Below are positions 10,194 to 20,414 of a stretch of DNA of 64,000 nucleotides, in pieces. Both the position numbers and the translations under genes were made by a program. Within the stretch, counting starts at the first letter, position 1. Every line of letters starts with the position of its first letter. Source of the stretch: Immersiella caudata (Eukaryota; Ascomycota; Sordariomycetes; Sordariales; Lasiosphaeriaceae); NCBI GenBank assembly GCA_030512335.1, contig JAULSU010000003.1:1550001-1614000 (forward strand), written 5' to 3'. A model generated the notes under the pieces. That model searched no databases and was not told the DNA's origin. It worked only from the letters and a program-made list of their open reading frames with translations.

Positions 10194-11390
10194 ATGCTCA
10201 CCTCTTTTAGCAACCGCGTTCGCGGTAGGGTTCCGCATTTGTCCAGACATTTCCGCGGCACGCTCAGAATCAGCACACGCTCGTTTCCCGCCATCTTTGC
10301 TCGTGGGGGGACATCAAACGGCCTGGTGATTGAGCGGCGCAACCTCCCACCAGTCGATGAATGGCCTGCGGCTCTTGCGTCTGCCATGGGCTCTCCCGAC
10401 CCGTTTGGCCGACAGCTCGATGGCATGGGCTCTGGTATCTCGTCAACTTCCAAGATCTGCGTGGTGGGACCCTCATCGCACCCGGACTCGGACATCGACT
10501 TCACGTTCGTCCAAGTGGGAGTTAGAAGTGGTGCCCTCGACATGGCGGGCAATTGTGGCAACATGTCATCCGCGATTGGCCCCCTCTGCATCGATGAAGG
10601 ACTGCTGAGCAAAGTGCCCCAGATAGAACTGGATTCAACGGGCCAATACACCGCTCTTGTTCGCATCTTTAATACCAACACAAGCAAAATTATCCACTCC
10701 CGTTTCAAGGTGTCAGGGCCGCCGTGGAGATACTGCCCTATCGGCGATTACGAGATGGACGGCGTACCAGGGAAGCAGTCCAAGATTGTGCTCAGCTTCG
10801 TTGATCCGGCCGGGGCCAAGACTGGTCGTGCTTTGCCAACTGGTAGTCCCATGGACACGTTGTCTCTGCCGGATGGAAGCAAGATCGAATCCTCGCTTGT
10901 TGACGTTTCGAACCCGGGCGTTTTCGTGAGGGTCTTGGATCTAGGCCTGGCACGGCCGGGATCACTCAGCCCTGCAGCCGTCGAAGCTAACCCGCCTCTC
11001 AAAGACCGTCTCGAGCAGATCCGACAAGCTGGCGCCGCGAAGATGGGCCTCGACCCAACTACCCAGAGCATACCAAAGATAGTACTCATCTTTCCACCAC
11101 CGTCAGAATCTTCTAGCCCAAAGCCCGACATCCAATGTCTCGCGTTATCAATGGGCCAGGCGCACAAAGCGGCCCCATTAACATTGGCTCTGTGTCTTGG
11201 AGCAGCGGTCAAGCTTCCTGGTACCATCCCCAACGAACTTGCTCAGGGCGACGTGAATGAGCGCGTCCTCGCCATTGGTCACCCCAGCGGGAGGCTGGAA
11301 GTAGGGACCACGATGAGCGGCGGCGAGATTGTCTCAGCAGAGCTCCACAGGACTGCGCGTGTCTTGATGAAGGGGCATGTCTTTTACTGA
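10194..11390 (+). CDS. PrpF-family protein (2-methylaconitate isomerase-like)
   Basis: One intronless frame of 398 residues. FPAIFARGGTSNGLVI at about residues 32-47 is the PrpF (DUF453) signature near the N-terminus; GSGISSTSKICVVGPS, GNCGNMSSAIGP and FVDPAGAKTGRALPTG follow in the order seen in the family, and the C-terminus has the HPSGRLEV block. The fold is that of diaminopimelate epimerase. In bacteria PrpF isomerises 2-methylaconitate beside AcnD in propionate degradation; fungal members are usually uncharacterised and some act on other unsaturated dicarboxylates. The first 25-30 residues are Arg/Ser/Phe-rich with no acidic residue, consistent with mitochondrial import, where the methylcitrate cycle runs. 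Lack of introns in a window where most genes have them is notable. Family secure, substrate inferred. Confidence 0.85.
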   Translation: MLTSFSNRVRGRVPHLSRHFRGTLRISTRSFPAIFARGGTSNGLVIERRNLPPVDEWPAALASAMGSPDPFGRQLDGMGSGISSTSKICVVGPSSHPDSDIDFTFVQVGVRSGALDMAGNCGNMSSAIGPLCIDEGLLSKVPQIELDSTGQYTALVRIFNTNTSKIIHSRFKVSGPPWRYCPIGDYEMDGVPGKQSKIVLSFVDPAGAKTGRALPTGSPMDTLSLPDGSKIESSLVDVSNPGVFVRVLDLGLARPGSLSPAAVEANPPLKDRLEQIRQAGAAKMGLDPTTQSIPKIVLIFPPPSESSSPKPDIQCLALSMGQAHKAAPLTLALCLGAAVKLPGTIPNELAQGDVNERVLAIGHPSGRLEVGTTMSGGEIVSAELHRTARVLMKGHVFY

Positions 11391-12399
11391 GGCAGCCCAA
11401 TCAAAGGTCTCCTTGCCTTGCGCAACGAGGCGTCAAATATCTGCGCACGGCCAAGAGCTCAGACGAAGTCCCATGCTGGCTGGGAGCACAATGCGCCTCT
11501 AGAGAACACAGTAAGACCTCCTCAAGGGCACCCGGGCCGGTGATGTATGTCCACAACCTGCTTCCACGATTTGCTGGGTAGTCTGACGACGACGAGTTGT
11601 TCAGCTCTTCCATGCCTGAGATTCAGTTTGACGGAGACTAGTCCGCGACGGGTACGAGCAAGCAAGACTACGGCAATTGGACACCACGGTTGTTGTTGTT
11701 GTTGGAGAACACTGAACTCGCAAGTCAGTACGCGGCTGACCGCTAACGCCGACTAAATGCGATGTTAACGTCGAGAATCGACAGCATGGGATATCTGAAC
11801 TGCTGACGTGAGCTGGACAGCACGGCATCCATTGGCTGTTGCGTGAAGTTACAGCTATAACGCCCACTTGACCCCGGTTGAGCAACTAGAAGTTACAACA
11901 GCCTGGGTGCAACCCTAGGAAATAGCTCCTTTGAATCTCAACCAAACATGCAACCTTGTTTTCCTCCAGCGAATAGGCGGCGTCGGCTCGTATCTCAAGG
12001 CCCGGCAAAAGCACCCAAGCCAGGTCAGATGGCGGCCGGGTTGCGACGGTCAGCCCGGGCCGAATTTACGCCAAGCAGGCTCTTTTGAGTAATGTTTCCT
12101 GGATCAGCCTAGCTCTGATTTTCGGCCTGATCAAGATCTCGCGCATCCCACTCACGGAAGAGTGTGCTGCAGCCCTCCTGCACGCTGTGTGGAGAGAGAG
12201 AAGGCAGTCTTAGGCTGCCTCGTCAAGCCACCAAGGACCCTGCAGGCACTAACTTTGGCATCTGGGGCTCTAGGGCTGATGGTACGGAATACCAGTGATT
12301 CCATAATGGATTTCATAATATGTACAGACATCGCTCCTGATCAAGTCGACGGTGGTCTTTGCCGCAAGCAGCGACATTTCCTCTTTCCTTCGTGAAACT
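11391..12399. other. Intergenic, no gene seen
   Basis: About 1 kb with only short frames. I looked for a CX2CX6C zinc-cluster exon belonging to the downstream transcription-factor-like gene and did not find one. Confidence 0.45.
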
Positions 12400-14625
12400 A
12401 TGAACCACTTCAATGCCACTGTTCAGGACGGGAAGTTGGTCAACACACGGCGAGGACTGCAAGTGTCCCGGCAGAAGTTCAACGGGCTGTCTTTCGTCAA
12501 CTCATGTCCTCAAGTCTTCTCACCCAGCACCCAGGCTTCGAAGGCGCCGCAATCTTCTGGATCGTCTGGCCAGCGTACCATCACGTTCGTCGAGATTGAG
12601 GATGAGCCTTCTCGAGGCAAACCCAGAGCCGAGCAATGGTGTGCCTCGCTCGAGGTTCCGGGGAGGAGAAGGCACCGCAGAAAAGGGGCATCGAGAGACC
12701 CATCATCAGGAGAATCTTCACGGGGTTCCTCCCTAACCCCCTCAACATCCTCCATGGAGTGCCTTTCCTCCTCGACCCCAGCAGTCCGTCTTGAAGGCAG
12801 ACCATCTCCAACTCACGATTTCTCCGTACGATTGCCCCTGACCATGCCGGGCTACTTCAAGACTGCTCAAGGCAAGCCCGCTGGGCTGTCCCGAGAAGAT
12901 TGGGAGCTCTTCCAGGTGTACTGGGATAGAGTGCCTCGGAAGATCTACCCCTACGAGGACATCATGACGTATAACCCGGCAAGAGCAGCCGAGTTCTACT
13001 GGGCGATGCTTGAGGTTGACGACGTTAGCTCGGTGCATTGTGAGTATCATGGCCATGACCGCCCAACCCACCTCGGCTAACTTTTATCACAGGTGTTTTG
13101 ATGAGCGGCTGTATTTCCCAAGCTGTGCTCGGCGCGGAGTTGGACAACAAAGGATATGCTTACCACATATCCAAGATGTGTGCCATCCTCAATCGAGCTC
13201 TAGATGAGGGCAAGCGTGTCAACGCGGTGACCCTCAGCTGTATATCAACATTAGCTGCAAATGGAGTAAAGCTTGTCCTCTTTGTCTCTCAGGCCCTCAA
13301 GATAATGATACTGATACCATGGTTTTCTTTCTATAGTGCTGTAGGTCGAACCCCCGCTACTACGCCCCCTTCTGGCCATTGTGAGCTGCCTTGGGTGTCT
13401 GAAGAGAGGCTGTTCACCTGACACCGGCCCTAATGTTTACCGCACATCTCTATTTGGAAATAAAAAACTGACAATTTTTACCAGATGTTGGCCGACTTGG
13501 CGACTGGTGGATGCACATTCTTGGACTCCAGCAAATCCTCAAGCTCCGAGACCATGTCGATCTCTCCCATCCGCTGACTGGCTCCCAGCTCCACAAGTAT
13601 GGCTGTGATACCTCTCCCCCAACGCGCAGCACAGCTAACGCATTGCTAGGGCCGACCTCAAGGGCTCCATGGCTCTTGCTATCGCCCCTTTACTTCCCTT
13701 CACCAGGTCATACCCGCCAATATCTGTCATCCTGCCCTCGACGATTCGCTCTTACATCAACTCTTCCTTGTGCTTCCTCTTGAAGCCTCTACTCCCGCCC
13801 GCCTCGCCCGTCACCAGCTCACTCACCACTTTGTCGCTTTTCACCTCTTCTATCCGCCTCGCTAACCAATCTGGCGGCGCCGTCCGGTACGACCCGCTTG
13901 CTCTCACCGACGAGTGGCTATCCATCATGAACGACCTGCTCGCAAATCCTTTACCCCTGCGCGAATCCAAGGTCGGGGAAAATCCCTTCGTCGGTGGCAG
14001 AAGCAGCGATGTACTCATTGCGCGCACCGTCGACTACTACATGGCCAACCAACGCCTCCACAAAGACTCGCATATCACCCCAACACCTGGAACAAATAGT
14101 TGGGAAGCCGCGCTGCGGATAGCTGGACTGCTCTATATCAAGAACTTATTCCCGGAGTGGCCACGGAACATCGGCGGCTATGCTGTTTTACTCGCACTGC
14201 TGCAGCAACACCTCGAAGCTATACTACGGGAGACGTTTGTTGACGCCAATACCGATCCGGGTCTGGGTGATGGAAGAAGCGAGAGGGATGAACCCAGCAC
14301 GTGCAGAGAAGAGGCTGCTTCACAACGGAAGGCGGTGCTCATCTTCCTTTGCTTGTTCGGCAACACTGCGTGTTTGATTGCGAACGAAAATGAGGGCCGG
14401 TATGAAAAAGGTGATGTCTACTCGAGGGAGGTCTATCATCGCGGGTTGAGACTTGCGCTCGGCGTGACGGGGGACAATACTGAGCATTTGGGCATGGGAG
14501 AAGGAGATTTGTCCATGAAAGACGAAGATTTCCTTTTGCTAAAAGTGTTAGACATAAGGAATATCAAAGGAGAGGTCTGGGATGATAGGGTGGAACTAGA
14601 GAAGGTCCTAAAGGAGGATTTGTGA
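12400..14625 (+). CDS. Fungal transcription factor-like protein (no zinc cluster seen)
   Basis: Exons: 12400-13039, 13093 to about 13265 or further, about 13485-13596 and 13650-14625. Introns 13040-13092 and 13597-13649 have good GT...CTAAC/AG signals and preserve frame; the exon 2/3 junction between 13260 and 13490 could not be resolved. The N-terminal part has FVEIEDEP followed by a basic RRRHRRKG patch, as in the large group of Pezizomycotina proteins with a fungal-TF C-terminal domain but no Zn2Cys6 motif. Then come VYWDRVPRKIYPYED, LGAELDNKGYAYHISKMC, GRLGDWWMHILGLQQIL and a C-terminal helical part with NLFPEWPRNI. The HILGL block corresponds to the usual HM.GL motif of this group. Probable nuclear regulator; target unknown. 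A start at 12400 (MNHFNATVQ) is the first ATG in frame; an upstream exon cannot be excluded. Confidence 0.6.
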
Positions 14626-15515
14626 GCTGTGGATGACCATTTCTTGACTACCTACCTAGGTAGCTACTTGGGGTTGTCTCCAAGACTGCTTCAGCAGGTG
14701 CCCAAGAGGGAGATAAGAGAGTGTATTTTGGGAACAGACAGCTTGCATGCAAAGGCAAATACGCGCACGGGAAACAACTATACGCATGGATGGCGTTTTT
14801 GGGCGTTCAAGTTCAGATTATCAAAGAATGAAAGGACCTGAAGAGTCTACAAGCGACAGCCGGAGAGCATAACCCCGTCTTGGTACCAGGTTGGATAACT
14901 TACAGTCTCGGAGAAACCTGTCAAAACGTGCCAGAATGAAGCGTCCAGTACGTGGCATCTTCGGGGGCGATGTGCCGTCTGGCGACCGACCTACCGGCCC
15001 ACCTCCTTGGTTTGGAATTATTCCTAGAGAGACCTTCTTCACAAAACGAGCAGGTGTCATCCCTGTCTTGAAAAGGCTACGGGCATGTATGATATGGTGT
15101 ACCGTCTGTCAGCTCGAAGAATTGAAATAAGGGCTCGGCGGTTCGCCCCTGATCCCACGATGAGGTAAGCAGGCACGTTGCATAGACAGTGTCAATATCA
15201 TCACAATTCTACAAACCGCTCTTGGCGAGAGGCCGGGCGTGGCGCGACCTTAAACATTATCATCATCCAATTACCTGGGTCTATCTGCTGGTCGTGCGTC
15301 TTCTATGAATACTGACCGCATTAACCTTGCTCTCAGTGCATCAGTGATTCGTGAACTCTGATTACATCTAGCAGTAGCGAGCAAGTCTTTGAGCAGGTGA
15401 CACCCCTCCGGGCTCGTCATAAGGCCTATCTTTTAGGGGCCAGGACCCGGTGGCTTGATCGCTCGGATCAGCACAGTCGTGCAGAGTTTTGCATTTGCAA
15501 CCTTGGCGTGGGCGC
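14626..15515. other. Intergenic, no gene seen
   Basis: About 0.9 kb between convergent genes. It contains a short CTACCTAGGTAG palindrome near 14648 of a kind common in such genomes, and nothing else I can support. Confidence 0.45.
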
Positions 15516-16608
15516 TTAGAAGGCGAAGACCTGGTCCTCGAGCTTGCTGACGGGGCGGGCCTTCTTGAACCCAAGCGCCTCGGTGGTCTTCTTCAGGCCG
15601 CTGATCATGGGAGGAGGACCGCAGAGCAGAATCTTGACGTCGTCGGCGGGCTTGGGGAGCCATCTCTGGGAGGATGTTAGAAAGTGAGACACGAGAATGG
15701 GTAAAGGGAGGCCTACGGTGATCATGTCGGCCGTGACGTAGCCAACGCCACCAGACCAGCCGGCTGGGGGCTTGTCGAGAACGTAGTGCACGCGGAAGCC
15801 TTTGTCCTCGGCGACAAGAGTGTCGAGGTCCTCCTTGAGAAGGATATCCTGGGGGGTGACGTTGGCGAAGATGAGGTCGACCTGGGTGGTGTCGCCAGCG
15901 GCGCGGCCACGGATGATAGCGCGAACAACCTGGAGCATGGGGGTGATACCGGTACCGCCAGCGATCATTCCGAAGTGGCGGACCATGTTAGGAGTGTAGA
16001 CAAAAGCACCCTTGGGGCCCTTGACGCGGATCGACTGGCCGACGGCGAGGGAGGCCATGTGCTTGCTGATGTTGCCGGTGGGGTAGGACTTGATCAGGAG
16101 GTCAAAGTAGCCGGGTTGGTGGTCTCCAGAGATGGGAGTGTAGGATCTAACAATTTCCTTTGTAGACCCATCGGGCTGCTCGATCGCGGCGCCAATAGAG
16201 ATGTGCTGACCGATAGGGAGGCCGAGGACGGAGTTGTGGCTGGGGAGGGCGAAGCGGTAGCTAGCAGAGTGTTAGTTGGGAGCCTGCAGGCGTAGAAAAA
16301 GGAGACCGTACATAGCGACGTTGTGCGAGATGACGGTCTTCTCCTTCAACTCAAACTCCTGGAATGCGTCGGGCTTGAGGACTTTCTTGGGCACTGTCAG
16401 GGGGAAAGGTTAGTGGCGGCGGGTCGAGACGAAGACGGAGGGGGAGCGGCATACAGTTGTTGAAGTACTTGAGACTCCCGAGCGCAATCGCAGCAATAAC
16501 TGCATATGGAGTCCATTCTCTCCTGACGATAATGGTTCCCAGAATTATGAGACCCGCGGGGATGTATATCCCGTCGAAGTACTTGCGCGCAAGCAGAGAG
16601 TCGCTCAT
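15516..16608 (-). CDS. CBR1: NADH-cytochrome b5 reductase 1
   Basis: Four exons (16608-16455, 16393-16312, 16260-15717, 15665-15516) give 309 residues, the usual Cbr1 length. Residues about 12-50 hold an N-terminal membrane anchor (IPAGLIILGTIIV and TPYAVIAAIALG). The flavin domain follows with RSYTPIS (FAD-binding RxYTxxS), then GPKGAF, and the NADH domain with GMIAGGTGITPM and CGPPPM; the protein ends DQVFAF, with the terminal aromatic that stacks on the flavin in this family. It passes electrons from NADH to cytochrome b5 at the ER or outer mitochondrial membrane for desaturases, sterol synthesis and tRNA diphthamide chemistry. The last intron (15666-15716) is 51 nt with no in-frame stop, so its retention would add 17 residues in the NADH domain. 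Identity is secure; Cbr1 is preferred over Mcr1 because there is no mitochondrial presequence. Confidence 0.93.
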
Positions 16609-17807
16609 CTTGCTGGTTTCTGCAGCTCGGAGCTGTCTAACTCGGTTCCCAACAAATTTGGTCGTTGGTCGTGCGGTTGACAGCGCTGCGGTTCCCGCAG
16701 GTCAGATTCCTCGTGTCGGCGGACGCAAAGACCGTCCAGAGAGTTCGGCCGCAGAGGATATGCGTCAATTGAGTCACCTTGAACTCAAAAGGAGGTTCAG
16801 ATAAAATATTATCTGTCAGGAAGGGGGGGTGTGGCGCGAAGACGGTGGGCCGATTTTTGCGGGCAGAACCGAGCGATTGCCGCGGGTGGGCGGCCGGCAG
16901 GTCAACAGATCTAGACCCGATTTTTCAAGCGACCCCGGTTGTTATCCTGCAACTAATGGCTGGTTATCCTGATACTATTGACCAACGCGCAGAGTTGCTT
17001 GCTGGAGTATTTGATGAACATTGGAGATCAAAGCGCTGAAAAGAGACAAGATTGAGCTCATAAAAAATAATCAAGAACGCCCTTTAGTGGGTGAATATGT
17101 CGGCCATTAGATGTGTCCGAAGTCTACGCAGTAGGTCTTTACCAAGGGAGCAGAGGGTTCCTCCGCACGATCGAGGTGTTGGAGACACTTCGGGGAAGCT
17201 TTGCCCGGGGCTCAAGATACAATTGAAATGAGTGAAGCAGGCGTCGGGCAACCTAGCCCGCCATGGGCCGGATGAAGAAGAGGCCTAAAAGTGAATTAAG
17301 GAGCCGTTCTATAAATGCGAAGAGGCATTTGATGCATCTTTCCATGTCATCCTTGACAAGCAAGGGTATTTGAGAATGCATTGAGGTATGGCTCTTACCA
17401 AGGGGTATGGAAGAGTGTCAAACTCATTTCTCACACCGCGTAGGTAGGTGCCTAGGAAGCTTTTTAGAGAACCCTAATTGACCGTAGACATGTAACTTTG
17501 CCTTCAATCTTCCAGAGATGCTCAGAAATAGTGGAGATTCGTTCAGGGTTATGTGCTGTCGTGGCGCTAGGTTCCATGTTGGGGTTCTGTTGGGAAAAGC
17601 ATGATAACGAAACTCAGCTGTCGAATAAAACGGGACCAAGATCCCAGGGCAGTTGTTGCACACTGCAGCTCCAACTCACCTATCGCTCTTCTCAATCCAC
17701 ACTCGACTTGAATCATCCTTCTTGGGAACCTCACATTTCAGCATATTGCTCTTGGCGACATCAACTCGAAACTTCTTCAATAAATTCTTATCATCAATTC
17801 GACGTCG
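16609..17807. other. Intergenic, contains one copy of a dispersed repeat
   Basis: No coding region recognised in 1.2 kb. The stretch 17261-17440 resembles 61424-61602 (see repeat entries). Confidence 0.5.
17261..17440 (+). repeat. Dispersed repeat, copy A
   Basis: Aligned by eye with 61424-61602 on the same strand. Shared blocks in order: an AATT(A/G)AGG-GCCGTT/GTCGTT start, GCATTTGA/GTATTTGA, ATCTTTC, GGGTATT/GGGCCTAT, GAATGCA, then GGGGTATG, AAGAGT, AACTC, TTTCTCACACC, CG. The last 45 bases are about 85% alike by eye; upstream parts are more diverged. No terminal repeats or coding capacity seen. Confidence 0.65.
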
Positions 17808-18691
17808 ATGCTTCGCAACTTGGCCGCCTTGATTCCTTCAGTCAAACTCTCTACTCGCTGCACGAATCGTCTACAAAGAGTCTCGTTCTGCCTTAGCAAG
17901 GTCGCACTCGGACAGGCACTACTGTCGGGCGGCTCGACTTCAAAAATCAGCCCCCACCACCGGTTTAGCGCTAACAATCGGCAAACGACTTCAACAATGG
18001 GGGAGAACATTCTGCCAGAGGAGACCCCCTTCCCCTTAACCGAAGTCGACAAGTGGGTACTCTCGCAAACGGACGAAGAGTATGCATATCACACTTGGGA
18101 TGAGCTGCGGAGTATCATTCGTATGTATCCCTATGCGCCGACTTCCAGACGAACTGTTCTGACGCCATCCCAGAGAACAATGACCTCAGCGCATTGAAGC
18201 GGAAGCCCTCCGACCTTCGGCGATACATAAAGTGGAGTGCCGAGACCAAGGCTGAGTATGGCTCCATGACAAACTACCTTCTTGCCCACCGCCTCCCTCA
18301 AGCCTGGGGTTCACCACCATTCAACCCTGTCTCCAATGAGCCGTTCGAGAACCCGTCCGACTACAGGGTCTTGAAAAATGACTGGCCATATGGATTTGTG
18401 CCGGGAATCACCCATCTCGTTGTCTGGACACGAACCGCTATCCCCACAGACTCGGACAAGGGCGACCTGCTGCCGGAGAGTAGAGAGGCCGTCGGTGCTT
18501 TTGTAAAGAAGCTCTTCACGGATCGTCTTGGGCCAGGGGGCGAGGACCTGGTTATGTGGTTCAAGAACTGGGTGGCTCTGCAAAGCGTGCGGGCACTCGA
18601 CCACGTCCATGTGCTGGTGAGGGATGTCGATCCCAAGATCATCGAAGAGTGGACGAAAGAGCAGGAGTACCATCGAGTACCCTCAGCATAA
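17808..18691 (+). CDS. N-acetylglucosamine-induced protein 1-like (DUF3605)
   Basis: Two exons (17808-18120, 18174-18691) give 276 residues. The recognised domain starts after MGENILPEETPFPLTEVDKW and contains LRRYIKWSAETKAEYGSMTN, YRVLKNDWPYGFVPGITHLV and VMWFKNWVALQSVRALDHVHVL, the conserved order of the DUF3605/NGIP1 family. In Candida albicans the family was found by induction with N-acetylglucosamine; the biochemical function is unknown. The stretch before the internal ATG at 17998 is Arg/Ser-rich and acid-free, so either the protein carries a mitochondrial presequence or translation really starts at 17998 (213 residues). The gene ends 55 bp from the 3' end of the convergent SND2 gene. 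Confidence 0.85.
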
Positions 18692-18746
18692 TGTAATTCC
18701 TGTACCAACACCTCGAAGACCATTAATAGACTCCATCCACATCATC

Positions 18747-19244
18747 TTAAGCCGCTGCCCTCCGTTGCTTCCGATTGCCCACGGGAGCTCCTGCGCTCGC
18801 ACCATCCATGCCAGCGCCACTCATTCCAGAGGCCATCTTCTTCGCGGCGGACGCCATTCCAAAGACCTTGTAGATGCCGAAGACCGGGACAATGGCCCAC
18901 AAATACCAAGCCCAGTTGCCGAATAGAGCGACAAGAACGGTAACTCCCCAAGTCACCCAGATGACATCGAACATGTACTCAGTGAGACCCTGGGCGCCGA
19001 GATCCTCGCCAGACTTCTTCAAGGCATTCGTTTGAGGGTCGTAGCTGGGACGTCCAGACCACTCCATGAATCCTTGGCAGACAAAGCTAGGAATCGATAT
19101 CAGGAACCACCAAAAAAGGGACCTCGATCTGAAGACGAAGTGCAGAGTGAAGAAAAGGAGGTTGACGATGAGCGAGCCGATGTGCAGATTGTTGAGCGCC
19201 GTCGAATTGGACTTGGCGCGGTCCTTGCGAGCCTTCTGTGCCAT
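18747..19244 (-). CDS. SND2: SRP-independent targeting protein 2 (Snd2/TMEM208)
   Basis: A single 165-residue frame. It opens MAQKARKDRAKSNSTALNNL, the conserved N-terminus of the TMEM208/Snd2 family, and has about four hydrophobic segments (LHIGSLIVNLLFFTLHFVF, LFWWFLISIPSFVCQGFM, VIWVTWGVTVLVALFGNWAW, YLWAIVPVFGIYKVF). The tail is small-residue-rich and ends GNRKQRRAAA, a basic cytosolic C-terminus. In yeast Snd2 is an ER membrane receptor that, with Snd1 and Snd3, guides proteins with internal or C-terminal signals independently of SRP. No intron is apparent, which is uncommon but possible for this gene. Assignment is strong. Confidence 0.9.
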   Translation of the reverse strand: MAQKARKDRAKSNSTALNNLHIGSLIVNLLFFTLHFVFRSRSLFWWFLISIPSFVCQGFMEWSGRPSYDPQTNALKKSGEDLGAQGLTEYMFDVIWVTWGVTVLVALFGNWAWYLWAIVPVFGIYKVFGMASAAKKMASGMSGAGMDGASAGAPVGNRKQRRAAA

Positions 19245-20414
19245 GATAAGCTGTCGTGTGGGGGTTGTGTGCAGTGAGGTAGTGAGGTGAGGTGGTGAGC
19301 CGAAGTCTGGGCCGTCAACGTAGAGGTGACGTGGTGTCTTTTAGGTGAGTCTCGGTTGACAGAAGCTTGATGAGATTTGGGAGGAATGACGAGGGTCTCG
19401 ATGGCGCTTGTGGGCCCCCCACCACTACAGGCTACGTACTTGGACTTTGGGCTGAGAAAGTCTCCGACGAATGTAGACTAGGTACCAAAAGAAGATATCA
19501 GTGGGTGGCTGCTATGAAGTGTGCAGTCTGTCTTCTTATGAGGAGTTTTAAGTTAATTTATTTTGATGTTGGCTCTCGCTTGACACCCCCATCCTCGCGT
19601 GTTCACCAATCGTCAAAAGGAGGCTGAAGCGCTGTCATCCCGTGGCTGGGGACTGGTGGCTGACGCCTGTTGCTCGGCAGGTCCAACCGCCCTGTGTGCG
19701 GCGGCGCGTAGCCAATCAATTGCGCGCTTCTGCACCCACCATAACATCGCGAGACACCAGAGGAAGGCACGCTCGCCGTTGACGCCGATTCCTCCACGCC
19801 GCCTCTCCCGTTTTCCCTAGGTCAAAGTTCGGGGCTGGAATCTCCTCTTGCTACTGCATTTGCATTCCGCCGGGGAAGTCATGCATTTGGCCCGCTGCAG
19901 CATTTGACGAGACCGTCCTTTTCCTTGTTTGCCATGTCAAGTTGTTTTTTTTTGGAGGAACCCAGAGGCGACTCCCTAATCTGACGGATTGACCTGGCAT
20001 TTACATTCACAACGTCGCAACTCGGTCGAGAAGGGACCGATCTCTTGGCCGTTAGCTTTCCTCACGACATTTTGATACACGACTTGCGCCCGTCGCTCTT
20101 CGTCGATAATACTTAATCCAGCAGCAGCATCGACCATCTCTTCCCACCCTGTCGGCACCCCGCGATCCGACCCGGTGCACGTAGATTCACGCTTCACGTT
20201 TCGCCTCGACCTCGCCACCGACCGTGAGAACCCTCTCGCTCACGAAAGACTTTGCTACTGCTACTTCAAGGGCACCAAGTAGGGTCTGTCCGGCCGGCCA
20301 TAGCTTCTACGTCATTCGAAGCTCTTTTCCCGATCCCTGTGACCCCCCATGGAACAACAACTTCGACGGTAGCATCAAGGAAGAACCAGACTGGTGCACC
20401 GCGCTGGCCACAAG
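19245..20414. other. Shared promoter of SND2 and CDC27
   Basis: About 1.2 kb between divergent genes. No coding frame convinced me; it should hold both promoters and a long CDC27 leader. Confidence 0.5.

Noticed and set aside
13335..13360. Possible tRNA T-loop (AGGTCGAACCCC)
   Set aside because: No A-box, anticodon stem or acceptor pairing found around it; it lies within the transcription-factor-like gene. I also saw no 5S rRNA in the window.
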